This document shows, in pieces, positions 47,653 through 56,625 of a DNA stretch of 64,000 nt. The translations under genes and the position numbers were made by a program. The DNA is taken from NCBI GenBank assembly GCA_910585485.1, contig CAJUEZ010000006.1, forward strand, positions 1 to 64,000, written 5' to 3'. Below the pieces are notes generated by a model. That model worked only from the letters and a program-made list of their open reading frames with translations, did not search any database and was not told where the DNA came from. The DNA is from an uncultured Clostridia bacterium (GTDB lineage: Bacteria > Bacillota > Clostridia > UBA1381). The first letter of the stretch is position 1, and each line of letters starts with the position of its first letter.

Positions 47653-48422
47653 ATAAATTTAAAAATATCCTTATTTTCTGATTTTATAATTTCAACATCG
47701 GTATTTTTCAGAACATTTTCAAAAATATTTATAACGCATATTTCAGTCGGATAATGTCCCGCGTCGATAACACAAATTCCAAGTTCCGTCATATCAATCA
47801 TATTGTGATATTTCATATCGCCTGTTATAATAACGTCGGCACCTTTTTCTTTAGCTGTGGGAATGATTTCACTACAGCTACCGGAAGCTACAGCGACAGT
47901 TTTTATAATTTTATCAAAATCTCCGGCAGCGCGTACATGAGTATTTAAAGTTTTACTGCAAATATCCGCAAACTCACCAAATGTAACGCTTTTATCTAAT
48001 TTACCGAATCTTCCCAGCCCCGCTGTTTTATCGTCTGTATGTTGTTCAAGTATTTTAACATCTAAAAGTGAAAACAGTTTTGAGAGATAATCATTAATTC
48101 CTCCTTTGACCGTGTCCATATTTGTATGTGCCGCAAAAAGAGGAATATCATTTTCTATAAGAAGTTTTAGCATTTGTCCTTCAGCGGTTGAATAATCTAT
48201 TCTTCTTATTCCGTTGAGCAGTATAGGATGATGTGAAATTATCATGTCTGCGCCTTTTTCCACAGCTTCTTTTACTGTGGTTATATTTGAATCAAGCGTA
48301 ATAAATACTTTCTTTACTTCTTTATTTTTATCTCCGCACAGTAAACCGACATTATCCCATGAATAAGCTAAATTTTTTGGACATACTTTTTCTATTAGTT
48401 CAATAATTTTCTCAGCCTTCAT
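47649..48422 (-). CDS. NIF3/YqfO-family protein (Nif3-like dinuclear metal centre)
   Basis: 257 residues from the ATG at 48422. WDNVGLLCG near residue 24, metal motif ISHHPILLNG near 62, HTNMD near 95 and the C-terminal DAGHYPTEI. Annotated historically as GTP cyclohydrolase I type 2; biochemical role unsettled. The short form lacks the PII-like insert of YqfO. The ATG overlaps the trmK stop by 11 bases; trmK-nif3 pairing is common in Bacillota. Confidence 0.9.
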   Translation of the reverse strand: MKAEKIIELIEKVCPKNLAYSWDNVGLLCGDKNKEVKKVFITLDSNITTVKEAVEKGADMIISHHPILLNGIRRIDYSTAEGQMLKLLIENDIPLFAAHTNMDTVKGGINDYLSKLFSLLDVKILEQHTDDKTAGLGRFGKLDKSVTFGEFADICSKTLNTHVRAAGDFDKIIKTVAVASGSCSEIIPTAKEKGADVIITGDMKYHNMIDMTELGICVIDAGHYPTEICVINIFENVLKNTDVEIIKSENKDIFKFI

Positions 48423-49080
48423 ATTTTTCAAGCTCCTTTAACCAATATTTATATAAATTAAGTTTTTTTTCATCAACATCATTTGAATTTTTAAGACCTT
48501 TTATTACTTTTGAAAATTCACGATGTTTTTTGTCATAAAGATTTTTAAAATATTTATGACCTATAAGATATTTAGGAATATGATACTCAATATCATTTTG
48601 AAATTTTTCTTGATTTCCGCTTTGAACATTCATTACATTGTAAACTTTAAAACCTTCAACTGCAATATCTTCATTTACAATTTTAAAATTATTTTCAATA
48701 AGATATTTTCTAAGTTCATATTGCGCGTTCATTGGTTGAATAACAAGAGAACATTTTTTTGCAATTTCTTTATCTGTGTTTATAATTTCACTTATAAGCT
48801 GACCGCCCATTCCGGCAATTATAATTGTATCAATCTCTCCCACTTTTAAAACAGAAAGTCCGCCGCCGAGTCTTGTTTCAATTTTATCAGTAAGATTGTG
48901 TTTTTCAACATTAGATTTAGCAATATCTATCGGACCTTTTTTTATATCGCTTGCAATGACATGTTCGGCAAGATTATTTTCAATTAAATATATAGGAATG
49001 TATGCGTGGTCTGTTCCTATATCTGCGACTATTTTTCCATTTGTATGTTCCGCTATACATTTTAAACGTGGTGTAATCAC
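48412..49080 (-). CDS. trmK: tRNA (adenine(22)-N1)-methyltransferase TrmK
   Basis: 222 residues. SAM motif VADIGTDHAYIPIYL near residue 18, ASDIKKGPIDIAK, and IIIAGMGGQLISEI near 85, the TrmK/YqfN family set. Methylates A22 of tRNAs. GTG start at 49080 with CGGAGGAAAATAA before it. Its upstream flank is the DnaA-box cluster. Confidence 0.92.
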   Translation of the reverse strand: MITPRLKCIAEHTNGKIVADIGTDHAYIPIYLIENNLAEHVIASDIKKGPIDIAKSNVEKHNLTDKIETRLGGGLSVLKVGEIDTIIIAGMGGQLISEIINTDKEIAKKCSLVIQPMNAQYELRKYLIENNFKIVNEDIAVEGFKVYNVMNVQSGNQEKFQNDIEYHIPKYLIGHKYFKNLYDKKHREFSKVIKGLKNSNDVDEKKLNLYKYWLKELEKYEG

Positions 49081-49129
49081 TTATTTTCCTCCGAAATAAA
49101 AAAATTAGTTTTCCCGTTTATTTATTAAA

Positions 49130-49541
49130 TTATGCACACGGTGTGTATAACTTAATTAGTTTAAAAAATCTCCAAAAAATTCTTAAAACTTTAAATTTAT
49201 TTTTTTAAAAATCATTTATCCACATTTTTTTCACAAGAAATATGTTTTAATTGGTAAAATGATGTAATTAAAATATGTAAACCTTTAAAAACCGCATATC
49301 TATGCTATTTTTTAAAATATAAATATTATGAAAAAAGTGTGGATAACTATGTGGATAACGTGGATAACTGTCTTAAAAATAACTATTTTAAGTCATTTTT
49401 GCGTGGATAATAGGTAAAAATAGGGTGTTGATAAACTATTTTTAACCATAATTTAGTTTACATAAAACAGTAACAATATGTTGTGTAAAGTTTTTTTTCA
49501 AACACAAAATATCCGTTTAAAAAATGAAAAAGTTATCCGCA
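49130..49541. other. Dense DnaA-box cluster, second origin element
   Basis: Gene-free 500-base region. Nonamers matching TTATNCACA or one step from it: 49130-49138 (TTATGCACA), 49142-49150 (minus TTATACACA), 49216-49224 (TTATCCACA), 49338-49346 and 49350-49358 (minus TTATCCACA), 49359-49367 and 49402-49410 (minus TTATCCACG), 49426-49434 (minus TTATCAACA), 49533-49541 (TTATCCGCA). The first two form a palindrome with a three-base centre; three in 49338-49367 are almost contiguous head-to-tail. Such density is found only at replication origins or DnaA-titrating sites. Confidence 0.85.
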
Positions 49542-49548
49542 CAGAAAA

Positions 49549-49568
49549 GCGGACAAAATATTGCCCGC
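49549..49568 (-). terminator. Probable serS terminator
   Basis: GCGGGCAA-TATT-TTGTCCGC on the minus strand with a short T run after it, 15 bases past the serS stop and next to the last DnaA box. Confidence 0.6.
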
Positions 49569-49582
49569 ATTTTTTTGTTATA

Positions 49583-50854
49583 TCATTTTGTTATTTTGTC
49601 TTTACCCATGTAAGGAATAAGTGCTTCGGGAATTGTTACTGAACCATCCTCATTTTGATAGTTTTCTAATATAGCAGCGACAGTTCTTCCTACTGCGAGA
49701 CCCGAACCGTTAAGAGTATGAACAAACTGAGCCTTATCCTTTGGATTATCCTTATATTTTATGTTGGCTCGTCTTGCCTGATAATCCTCAAAGTTTGAAC
49801 ATGATGAAATCTCTACATATCTTCCATAGCTTGGCATCCATACTTCAATGTCATATGTTTTTGCGGAAGAGAATCCAAGATCTCCTGTTGAAAGACATAC
49901 AACTCTGTATGGAATATTTAAAATCTGCAAAAGTTTTTCAGCGTCATTTGTAAGTTTTTCAAGTTCTTCATAACTGTTTTCAGGCTTAACAAATTTAACA
50001 AGTTCAACCTTGTTAAACTGATGCTGTCTTATAAGTCCGCGAGTGTCACGTCCGGCACTTCCCGCCTCTGCTCTGAAACATGCCGAATAAGCGCAGTATT
50101 TTATAGGAAGCTGTGTTCCATCAAGAATTTCATCTCTGTGAAGATTTGTTACAGGAACTTCAGCCGTAGGTATCATAAAGAAACCATTATTAACTAATTT
50201 GAACGCGTCCTCCTCAAATTTCGGAAGTTGACCTGTTCCTGTCATTGAGGCTCTGTTTACCATATACGGAGGAAGAATTTCTGTATAGCCTGATTCTTCT
50301 GTATGAGTGTTAAGGAAAAAATGAATAACCGCTCTTTCAAGTCTTGCTCCAAGACCTTTATAAACCGTAAAACGTGTTCCGGCAATTTTAGTGCCGCGTT
50401 CAAAATCAAGAATATCAAGGTCTGTTCCAATGTCCCAATGAGCCTTTGGCTCAAAATTAAATTTTCTCGGCTCAATGAATTTTCTTATCTCAATATTTTC
50501 ACTGTCGTCCGCGCCAATAGGAACTTCACTGTTTGGAATATTAGGTATTTTAAGCATGAAATCACGAAGCTGCTCGTCAATTTCACGAACTTTTTCATCG
50601 TCAGTTTTAATTTCATTGCTGAGTTTTTTCATTTCAGCGAAAATTTGGTCTGTATTTTCCCCCGCTTTTTTCATTTGAGGAATTTGCTTACTTATTTCAT
50701 TTTGCTTAGCTTTTTTTTGTTCAACGTCTGTTAAAATAGCGCGTCTTTGTTTATCAAGTTCTATTGCCGGTTCAATGTCAAGAGTATTATTTCTCTTTTT
50801 AAGGGCTTCTTTTATTTTTTCCGGTTCTTGTCTTAAAATTTTAATGTCTAACAT
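49583..50854 (-). CDS. serS: Seryl-tRNA synthetase
   Basis: 423 residues. N-terminal coiled-coil arm for tRNA-Ser (about 25-100, Lys/Glu rich), class II motif 2 [20 protein letters not shown] near residue 270 and motif 3 [16 protein letters not shown] near 385. ATG preceded by AAAGG at about 10 bases. No T-box precedes it; it follows a coiled-coil gene after 16 bases and seems to belong to the parAB operon. Confidence 0.97.
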   Translation of the reverse strand: MLDIKILRQEPEKIKEALKKRNNTLDIEPAIELDKQRRAILTDVEQKKAKQNEISKQIPQMKKAGENTDQIFAEMKKLSNEIKTDDEKVREIDEQLRDFMLKIPNIPNSEVPIGADDSENIEIRKFIEPRKFNFEPKAHWDIGTDLDILDFERGTKIAGTRFTVYKGLGARLERAVIHFFLNTHTEESGYTEILPPYMVNRASMTGTGQLPKFEEDAFKLVNNGFFMIPTAEVPVTNLHRDEILDGTQLPIKYCAYSACFRAEAGSAGRDTRGLIRQHQFNKVELVKFVKPENSYEELEKLTNDAEKLLQILNIPYRVVCLSTGDLGFSSAKTYDIEVWMPSYGRYVEISSCSNFEDYQARRANIKYKDNPKDKAQFVHTLNGSGLAVGRTVAAILENYQNEDGSVTIPEALIPYMGKDKITK

Positions 50855-50870
50855 TTTAATTAAATCCTTT

Positions 50871-51302
50871 CTATTGTAAATTCTTTTTTATATTGTCGTA
50901 TAAAGTTTTTTGGTCATCGGTTAAGTTGTCATAATTGATTTGATGCAAAATTTCGAGAACTTTTGATTTTTCACCGAGAGAATAATATCCGTTTGCGCTC
51001 AAAAGCAAATCAGAAACAGTTATTTTTTCAGTAAGAGTTTCGTTTTCTGATTTTAAAGCTTCATTTTCCTTTGTTATTTTTTTGTTTTCTTCAATGAGTG
51101 TTTTGTTTTCTTCACTGAGAATCGCGGCTCGCTCAGTAATACCGTTTGATTGTTGTGTTTGTTCACTGTTTTCCTCAATCTTTGGCTGATTTTTCTGCAT
51201 ATTGGTTTGTCCGAAGAATGAAAGAATTATTAGAATAACCGCTACAAAAAATATCAGAGCCGTATATATAAACAGTGATTTATTATCATTTTTATTAGCC
51301 AT
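50871..51302 (-). CDS. Membrane-anchored coiled-coil protein of unknown function
   Basis: 143 residues. A short basic N-terminus, one membrane helix ([21 protein letters not shown], residues 10-30), a Gln/Asn-rich linker, a heptad-like coiled coil about 58-95 ([20 protein letters not shown] and following), and a helical C-terminus resembling a small tetratricopeptide unit ([20 protein letters not shown]). Not recognised. Its start overlaps the DUF4446 gene by 8 bases, so it is part of the par-serS operon. Confidence 0.75.
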   Translation of the reverse strand: MANKNDNKSLFIYTALIFFVAVILIILSFFGQTNMQKNQPKIEENSEQTQQSNGITERAAILSEENKTLIEENKKITKENEALKSENETLTEKITVSDLLLSANGYYSLGEKSKVLEILHQINYDNLTDDQKTLYDNIKKNLQ

Positions 51303-51801
51303 TATTATCTATCCTCTTAAGTTTACTTTTTGCCTCATTTAATGCTGCTTTTTCTTCTTCAAGCAATTTTATAGGTGTTTCGCCTCCGATAATTTCACGC
51401 ACATATGTATTGCATGAATTATGTCCGTAGAGAGAGGTGATTATTATTCCGTCATTATTGTTATTAAGAAGAGCGAGCGAAAAACTAAGTTTACCTTTTA
51501 CGTCGTCAAACGCGTCAAAATTTATAATTCCTATTTTTTTAAGTGAAATGTTTGAATCATTTTCACAATTCGAAAGTCTTGACATAAGTACTGCGTCAGA
51601 AGCACTATTTACAGTTTTTGACAAATCATCTACTTTATCATAATAGTCTTTAAGAGCACTGATTATATCGCCTTCATCGGAATAATCCATAATAGTATTA
51701 ATTTTTGATGAATTAACCGCGTTTAAAATAAAGCAAATAATTATTAAAATCATCATTATAGCGAGAGCTATAAAAAGCAGAGTGTTATTATCAAGTGTCA
51801 T
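51295..51801 (-). CDS. DUF4446 family protein
   Basis: 168 residues. One N-terminal membrane helix (LLFIALAIMMILIIICFIL), a helical stretch, and a compact C-terminal domain with GIINFDAFDDVKGKLSFSLALLNNNNDGI near residue 90 and TYVREI, the family hallmark. DUF4446 genes usually follow parB near clostridial origins; function unknown. The stop overlaps the next gene. Confidence 0.85.
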   Translation of the reverse strand: MTLDNNTLLFIALAIMMILIIICFILNAVNSSKINTIMDYSDEGDIISALKDYYDKVDDLSKTVNSASDAVLMSRLSNCENDSNISLKKIGIINFDAFDDVKGKLSFSLALLNNNNDGIIITSLYGHNSCNTYVREIIGGETPIKLLEEEKAALNEAKSKLKRIDNNG

Positions 51802-51839
51802 TTGTCATTCTCCTTTCGGCAAAATTCTTTGCCATGTAA

Positions 51840-52721
51840 TCAATTTTCCAATTTGAAAAATTCCAAAATACGTTCTAAATCATCATTCCCGTAATACTCA
51901 ATTTCTATTTTGCCTTTTTTGGGGGTATGATTTATTTTTACTTTTGTTCCCATAGAAGAAGAAATTTTATTTTGAATCTTTTCAATTTCAATATCATAGG
52001 CTGTTTTTTCTTTTTGCTTTTTAGGAGGCTGTTTTTTTTGAAGTTGCTTTGCAAGCGCTTCTGCCTGCCGTACATTAAGATTATCCTCAATTATTCTTTT
52101 TGCGAGAGCAATTCTGATTTCCCTGTCTTCGATTGAAAGAACTGCCCTTGCATGACCGCTTGAAAGAGTTCCGGCAATCAACATTTTTTGAATATCATTT
52201 TCAAGAGAAAGCAGTCTTAATGAGTTAGCGATAGCACTTCGGCTTTTTCCGACTCTTTGGCTTATCATTTCCTGTGTAAGATTAAACTCCTCCATAAGAA
52301 GATTATATCCGATAGCCTCTTCAATAGGATTAAGGTTTTCGCGTTGAAGATTTTCAATAAGAGCAATTTCCGCGACTTCTTCTTCGTTATATTTTCTTAT
52401 AACCGTGGGAATCTCTGATAATTTTGCTTTTTTTGCCGCGCGCCATCTTCTTTCGCCCGCGACTATTTTATACATTCCGTTTTCGGAAGGAGTTATTATT
52501 ATAGGCTGTATTAATCCGTGTTCTTTTATTGAAGCGGAAAGAGCCCTGATTTTTTCCTCATCAAAATGGCGTCTTGGTTGTTTTTTATTTGGTTCTATAA
52601 GAGATATTTTAATATTTTTAATGTCTCCGTCAGACGACTGTTTGGTTTCGGAAGTTACTTCTTTAATATCCTGGTCGCTGAAAAGAGAACCCAAACCTTT
52701 GCCAAGTCCTTTCTTTGGCAT
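51840..52721 (-). CDS. parB: Chromosome partitioning protein ParB (Spo0J)
   Basis: 293 residues. CTPase/N-terminal domain with IKISLIEPNKKQPRRHF and GERRWRAAKKAKL near residue 90; helix-turn-helix with MISQRVGKSRSAIANSLRLLSL near 155 that reads parS; Lys-rich C-terminal dimer domain. Three parS sites lie upstream and in the next operon. In spore formers it also links origin segregation to sporulation. ATG at 52721 without a strong Shine-Dalgarno (GAGGTGAG). Confidence 0.96.
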   Translation of the reverse strand: MPKKGLGKGLGSLFSDQDIKEVTSETKQSSDGDIKNIKISLIEPNKKQPRRHFDEEKIRALSASIKEHGLIQPIIITPSENGMYKIVAGERRWRAAKKAKLSEIPTVIRKYNEEEVAEIALIENLQRENLNPIEEAIGYNLLMEEFNLTQEMISQRVGKSRSAIANSLRLLSLENDIQKMLIAGTLSSGHARAVLSIEDREIRIALAKRIIEDNLNVRQAEALAKQLQKKQPPKKQKEKTAYDIEIEKIQNKISSSMGTKVKINHTPKKGKIEIEYYGNDDLERILEFFKLEN

Positions 52722-52743
52722 ATATACTCACCTCTATTATTAA

Positions 52744-53508
52744 TTATTGATTATTTCGTATGACTTCTTTAGCAAGCGCCATGTATGCGTCCGCGCCTTT
52801 TGAGGTTCTGTCATAATTGATTATAGGCTCGCCGAAAGACGGAGATTCACTCAACCTGACATTTCTTGGAATTATTGTTTTATAAACCTTGTCGGGAAAA
52901 TATTTTTTTACCTCGTCAAGAACCTGTATCGAAAGGTTGGTTCGTCCATCATACATAGTTCCGAGAACACCTTCAATTTCAATATTGGGATTCAGCTTTT
53001 TTTTAATAGTTTTTACCGTTGTTATAAGCTGACTAAGTCCTTCAAGAGCATAGTATTCACATTGAATAGGAATCAATATTGAATCTGCTGCAGTCATAAT
53101 ATTGATTGTTATCATTCCAAGCGCCGGAGGCGAGTCGATTATAATAAAATCAAATTCATTTTTTATTGTTTCTATAGCTTTTTTTAGAAAAAATTCTCGG
53201 TTATCTTCATACGCAAGTTCTATTTCAGCGGCACTGAGGTCTGAAGATGACGGAATTAAATATAAATTATTATACTTTGTTTTTATAATTGACTGATGTG
53301 TTTTAGAACTATCAACAAGACAGTCATAAACAGACAATGAAAAATCGTCTTTTTCAACACCAAGACCACTCGTTGAGTTCCCCTGTGGGTCACAGTCAAT
53401 AAGAAGAGTTTTTTTATTTTCATATGCGAGACATGATGAAAGATTTACGGAGGTTGTTGTTTTTCCAACTCCACCCTTCTGATTTGTTATTGCGATTATT
53501 TTTGTCAT
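52744..53508 (-). CDS. parA: Chromosome partitioning ATPase ParA (Soj)
   Basis: 254 residues. Deviant Walker A NQKGGVGKTTTSVNL near residue 8, LIDCDPQGNSTSGLG near 37, IIDSPPALGMI near 120. MinD-like ATPase working with ParB; Soj proteins also regulate DnaA. ATG with CGGAGAC. First gene of the minus-strand par operon, divergent from gerA. Confidence 0.97.
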   Translation of the reverse strand: MTKIIAITNQKGGVGKTTTSVNLSSCLAYENKKTLLIDCDPQGNSTSGLGVEKDDFSLSVYDCLVDSSKTHQSIIKTKYNNLYLIPSSSDLSAAEIELAYEDNREFFLKKAIETIKNEFDFIIIDSPPALGMITINIMTAADSILIPIQCEYYALEGLSQLITTVKTIKKKLNPNIEIEGVLGTMYDGRTNLSIQVLDEVKKYFPDKVYKTIIPRNVRLSESPSFGEPIINYDRTSKGADAYMALAKEVIRNNQ

Positions 53509-53569
53509 GATAGTCTCCGTTTAAAATTATTTACTTATATAATTATACCATAAAACTTTTATTTGTAAA

Positions 53570-53585
53570 TGTTTCACATGAAACA
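53570..53585. promoter_or_regulatory. parS site 1
   Basis: TGTTTCACATGAAACA, one base from the parS consensus TGTTNCACGTGAAACA and perfectly palindromic. Lies 62 bases from the parA start. Confidence 0.85.
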
Positions 53586-53620
53586 TTTTGAAAATTTAAT
53601 AATAATGTAATCTTTCTAAT

Positions 53621-53636
53621 TGTTTCACGTGAAACA
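53621..53636. promoter_or_regulatory. parS site 2
   Basis: TGTTTCACGTGAAACA, an exact parS consensus, 35 bases from site 1 and 60 bases before gerAA. Confidence 0.97.
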
Positions 53637-53695
53637 TATGTATAATTTTGAAATTTATTATAATAATAGATATAACTAAAAAATTGGAGGCGGCT

Positions 53696-55336
53696 ATGAA
53701 TAAGCTATTGCAAAAACTAAAAGATTATATGTTGTTTACGCCGACAAGTGATGAAAATAAATTTTATTTAAAAAGTCAATCCAGTCAGGCTGAATATGAC
53801 GTGCGTGATGAGAAAACAGATGGAACGGAAAAAGATGTTGTTTTTACTGATATTGAGGAAAATTTGGCGTATGTGAAAAAAAGATTTTCCTATCCCCTTA
53901 ATAATGATATTGTAATAAGAGAAATCAAGATGAAAGAAGGACGCAGAGCGTTTCTTGTTTTTATAGATGGAATGGTAAGCAGTGAAATAGTAGATTTGGC
54001 TATTATAAAAACGCTTTTTGAATTGCCTTATTTTTCAGAAGGAGAAATATATAAATATGAAACAGAAATAATAGATAGATTTATAGCTCATTCACAGGCA
54101 ACATTTACAGAAAGTATGGATACGGTCTTTGAAGAAATAAATTTTGGTTCATGTGCTGTGTTTGTAGATGGATTTTCAAAAAGTTTTTTACTTGATGTAC
54201 GTGATTGGGGTCACAGAAGTATAGATAAACCCGAAAATGAACAGTCAATTTATGGTCCGCAGGAGGCTTTTGCTGAAATGCTCCGTAATAATACGGCGCT
54301 TGTCAGAAAGATAATTAAAAGCGAAAAGCTGATAGCGGAGGGTGTTAAGATTGGAAATGTAAGTCAGACAAGAGGAGTTATGCTTTATATTTCCGATATT
54401 GCAAATCCAAATCTGGTAAATGAGGTGAGAAGAAGAATTAACGGCATAAATATGGATTATGTCATATCAATAGAAGAAGTTTCAATGATGATGGAGGAAG
54501 AAACTTTTTCAGCAACAACCCATTTTCTCGAAACCGAGCGTCCTGACAGAGTGGCGAGGGCACTGACAGAAGGACGTGTGGCTTTGATATTGAATGGAAG
54601 TCCGAACGTTTTAATAATGCCAACAAATATTTTTGAATTGACTCATGCTGTATCTGATGATTATCTGAGAGTTCCGTACGCAAATATGATAAGAATAATA
54701 AGACTGATAGCACTGTTGTTTTCAATTCTTCTTCCCGCATTATATCTTGCGATTACATTGTTTCATCAGGAAATAATACCGACGTATTTATTGTATTCAA
54801 TAAGTGCTTCGCGTGAAAGTGTGCCGTTTCCAAGTTTAATTGAATTATTGCTGATGGATTTATCTTTTGAAATGATACGAGAAGCTGGACTCAGAATGCC
54901 GGGACCGATTGGTTCAACGCTTGGAATTGTTGGAGGTATTATTCTTGGACAAGCCGCTGTCAGCGCAAAAATAGTAAGTCCGATTATGATTATAATAATA
55001 GCTATAACCGGTATAGGTTCTTTTGCCACAGCCGATTACTCTCTAAGCTGGAGTTTTAGAATTTTGCGTCTTATATTTATCGCGTTGGCATCAATTATGG
55101 GATTTTATGGAATAGCTATAGGTATTTTTATATACGCGCTTATGCTCGCGTCACAAAAAAGCTTTGGAGTTCCGTTCTTGTCCCCCACACTGCGTATGCG
55201 AAGTAAAAGTATGGCAAACGCGGTGTTTGTAAATCCTATTTGGCGTAAAGAAAAAAGGCCTGACTTTTTAAAAACACAAAAAATTAATGAAGAACCCGAT
55301 ATAAGTAGAAAATGGAAGATAAAGAAAAAATATTAA
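53696..55336 (+). CDS. gerAA: Spore germinant receptor subunit A (GerA family)
   Basis: 546 residues from the ATG at 53696, which follows TTGGAGG. A soluble N-terminal part (about 1-310) contains the family blocks VDGMVSSEIVD, LLDVRDWGHRSIDKPENE and GPQEAFAEMLRNNTALVRK. It is followed by VALILNGSPNVLIMPTN, then about five membrane helices (for example LIALLFSILLPALYLAITLF) and AGLRMPGPIGSTLGIVGGII. Resides in the spore inner membrane with B and C subunits. No sigma-G promoter was clearly seen; parS site 2 sits in the expected promoter zone. Confidence 0.95.
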   Translation: MNKLLQKLKDYMLFTPTSDENKFYLKSQSSQAEYDVRDEKTDGTEKDVVFTDIEENLAYVKKRFSYPLNNDIVIREIKMKEGRRAFLVFIDGMVSSEIVDLAIIKTLFELPYFSEGEIYKYETEIIDRFIAHSQATFTESMDTVFEEINFGSCAVFVDGFSKSFLLDVRDWGHRSIDKPENEQSIYGPQEAFAEMLRNNTALVRKIIKSEKLIAEGVKIGNVSQTRGVMLYISDIANPNLVNEVRRRINGINMDYVISIEEVSMMMEEETFSATTHFLETERPDRVARALTEGRVALILNGSPNVLIMPTNIFELTHAVSDDYLRVPYANMIRIIRLIALLFSILLPALYLAITLFHQEIIPTYLLYSISASRESVPFPSLIELLLMDLSFEMIREAGLRMPGPIGSTLGIVGGIILGQAAVSAKIVSPIMIIIIAITGIGSFATADYSLSWSFRILRLIFIALASIMGFYGIAIGIFIYALMLASQKSFGVPFLSPTLRMRSKSMANAVFVNPIWRKEKRPDFLKTQKINEEPDISRKWKIKKKY

Positions 55337-55340
55337 GCAA

Positions 55341-55356
55341 TGTTTCACGTGAAACA
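55341..55356. promoter_or_regulatory. parS site 3
   Basis: TGTTTCACGTGAAACA, exact consensus, beginning 4 bases after the gerAA stop and so inside the gerA operon. Confidence 0.96.
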
Positions 55357-55397
55357 TTAAAAAGTAAGCGTAAAAAACAATACTGACAGATTGGACA

Positions 55398-55533
55398 GCC
55401 CTTGCGATATTTTGATTTTGACCGCGATATAAACGCATATGGGCAGTAATCACCATTTAACGCCTTATCTGCCCACGATAAAACGTTAAAATTTTAATTA
55501 TTGTTTGTGGGCAGAAAGGTTATGGTGATTATT
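55398..55533 (+). promoter_or_regulatory. Competing inverted repeats in the gerAA-gerAB leader
   Basis: CTGCCCA (55469-55475) can pair with TGGGCAG upstream (55440-55446) or with TGGGCAG downstream (55508-55514). The downstream pairing is extended by TAATCACCAT (55447-55456) with ATGGTGATTA (55522-55531), which covers the gerAB ribosome site and reaches its start. CCC-TTGCG (from 55399) can also pair with CGCA-TATGGG (to 55443). The result is two exclusive folds, one hiding and one freeing the gerAB start. Confidence 0.5.
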
Positions 55534-56625
55534 ATGCTGCAAAGAAAAGAAATGACGGCGTTGCTTATAAATGTAATATCAACTAAAATGCTGTTAACAT
55601 TTCCAAAGCTATTAATAATAAATAGCGGGAACAGTGCATGGATTCAAGCACTTTATAATACTGTTATTGTGTTTTTAGTATTTTTTTTAACTTACAAGAT
55701 GTACAGAGGAAATAAAAGTATAATAGAAATTGCGGAAATATCCGGAGGAAAAGGACTAAAAATTCTTACAGGTTTGCTTATATTTATTGTTTTAATGATT
55801 AATTCCGCGTCAATAATAAGAATTTTTCCGGAAACAGTCAAAATAGTGCTTTTGCAGGATTTTAAAGTGGAATTTATAATTGTCGCATTTTTAATAGCAA
55901 TAGGAATAGGCGCTTATATGGGAATAGAATCAATATCGAAAATAAACTATATTTTTATGCCCGTTGCCGGGACGGTTTTGGTTATATTCGTTTTGCTGCT
56001 TATTCCCTATTACCGATTTGAAAATATTCTTCCGTTATTTGGAGAGGGATATAATTCATTATTTGTAAAAGGATTTAATACAATATCATTATTTTCAGAT
56101 TTGATATTACTGAATATTTTACTCCCCCACTGCGAAAATCTGGGCGAAATAAAAAAGAGCGGAAAGAAAGCGATTTGTATAAGCGGAGTTATAGCAGTGG
56201 TTATTATGCTGTCGTACTGCTTGATATATCCTTATCCCGTATCCAAAGATTTTATGATTCCGGTTTATCAGCTTTCGAGAATTATACATTTGAGTAGTTT
56301 TTTCAGTAGATTTGAAGCTATGTTCCAATTCATTTGGTCAATAATTATGCTGCTATATGGCGCGATATATATTTACGCGATGAGTTATACATGGCAAACA
56401 ACATTCTCTTTGAAGTATTATAAACCTATGATATTTCCTATTGTTGTTATAAGCGGAGTTATCGGAATGATTCCGGGATCAATTTTGGATTTAATAAAAT
56501 ACGAATATTTAAAAAATCTTATTATTTATCCCGTGGTATTTCTTCTTCCGCTTATTTTCGGCATAATATCAAGAAAATATTATGGAGAATTAAAAAGAAA
56601 GGACGAGAGTAATGAAGAAATTTAA
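55534..56625 (+). CDS. gerAB: Spore germinant receptor subunit B (GerAB/GerKB permease-like)
   Basis: 363 residues from the ATG at 55534 (MLQRKEMTALLINVIST). About ten membrane helices of the amino-acid/polyamine/organocation permease fold; SRKYYG-type C-terminus (GIISRKYYGELK). The B subunit binds germinant in Bacillus GerA receptors. Start choice: GGTGAT precedes 55534, and an ATG at 55522 has AAAGG too close. Both lie in the inverted repeat. Overlaps gerAC by 14 bases. Confidence 0.92.
   Translation: MLQRKEMTALLINVISTKMLLTFPKLLIINSGNSAWIQALYNTVIVFLVFFLTYKMYRGNKSIIEIAEISGGKGLKILTGLLIFIVLMINSASIIRIFPETVKIVLLQDFKVEFIIVAFLIAIGIGAYMGIESISKINYIFMPVAGTVLVIFVLLLIPYYRFENILPLFGEGYNSLFVKGFNTISLFSDLILLNILLPHCENLGEIKKSGKKAICISGVIAVVIMLSYCLIYPYPVSKDFMIPVYQLSRIIHLSSFFSRFEAMFQFIWSIIMLLYGAIYIYAMSYTWQTTFSLKYYKPMIFPIVVISGVIGMIPGSILDLIKYEYLKNLIIYPVVFLLPLIFGIISRKYYGELKRKDESNEEI

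Noticed and set aside
50855..50870. T-box leader for serS
   Set aside because: Only 16 bases separate serS from the preceding gene, with no room for a leader.
55378..55446. Small open frame between gerAA and gerAB
   Set aside because: About 20 codons without any start codon; the inverted repeats explain the sequence better.
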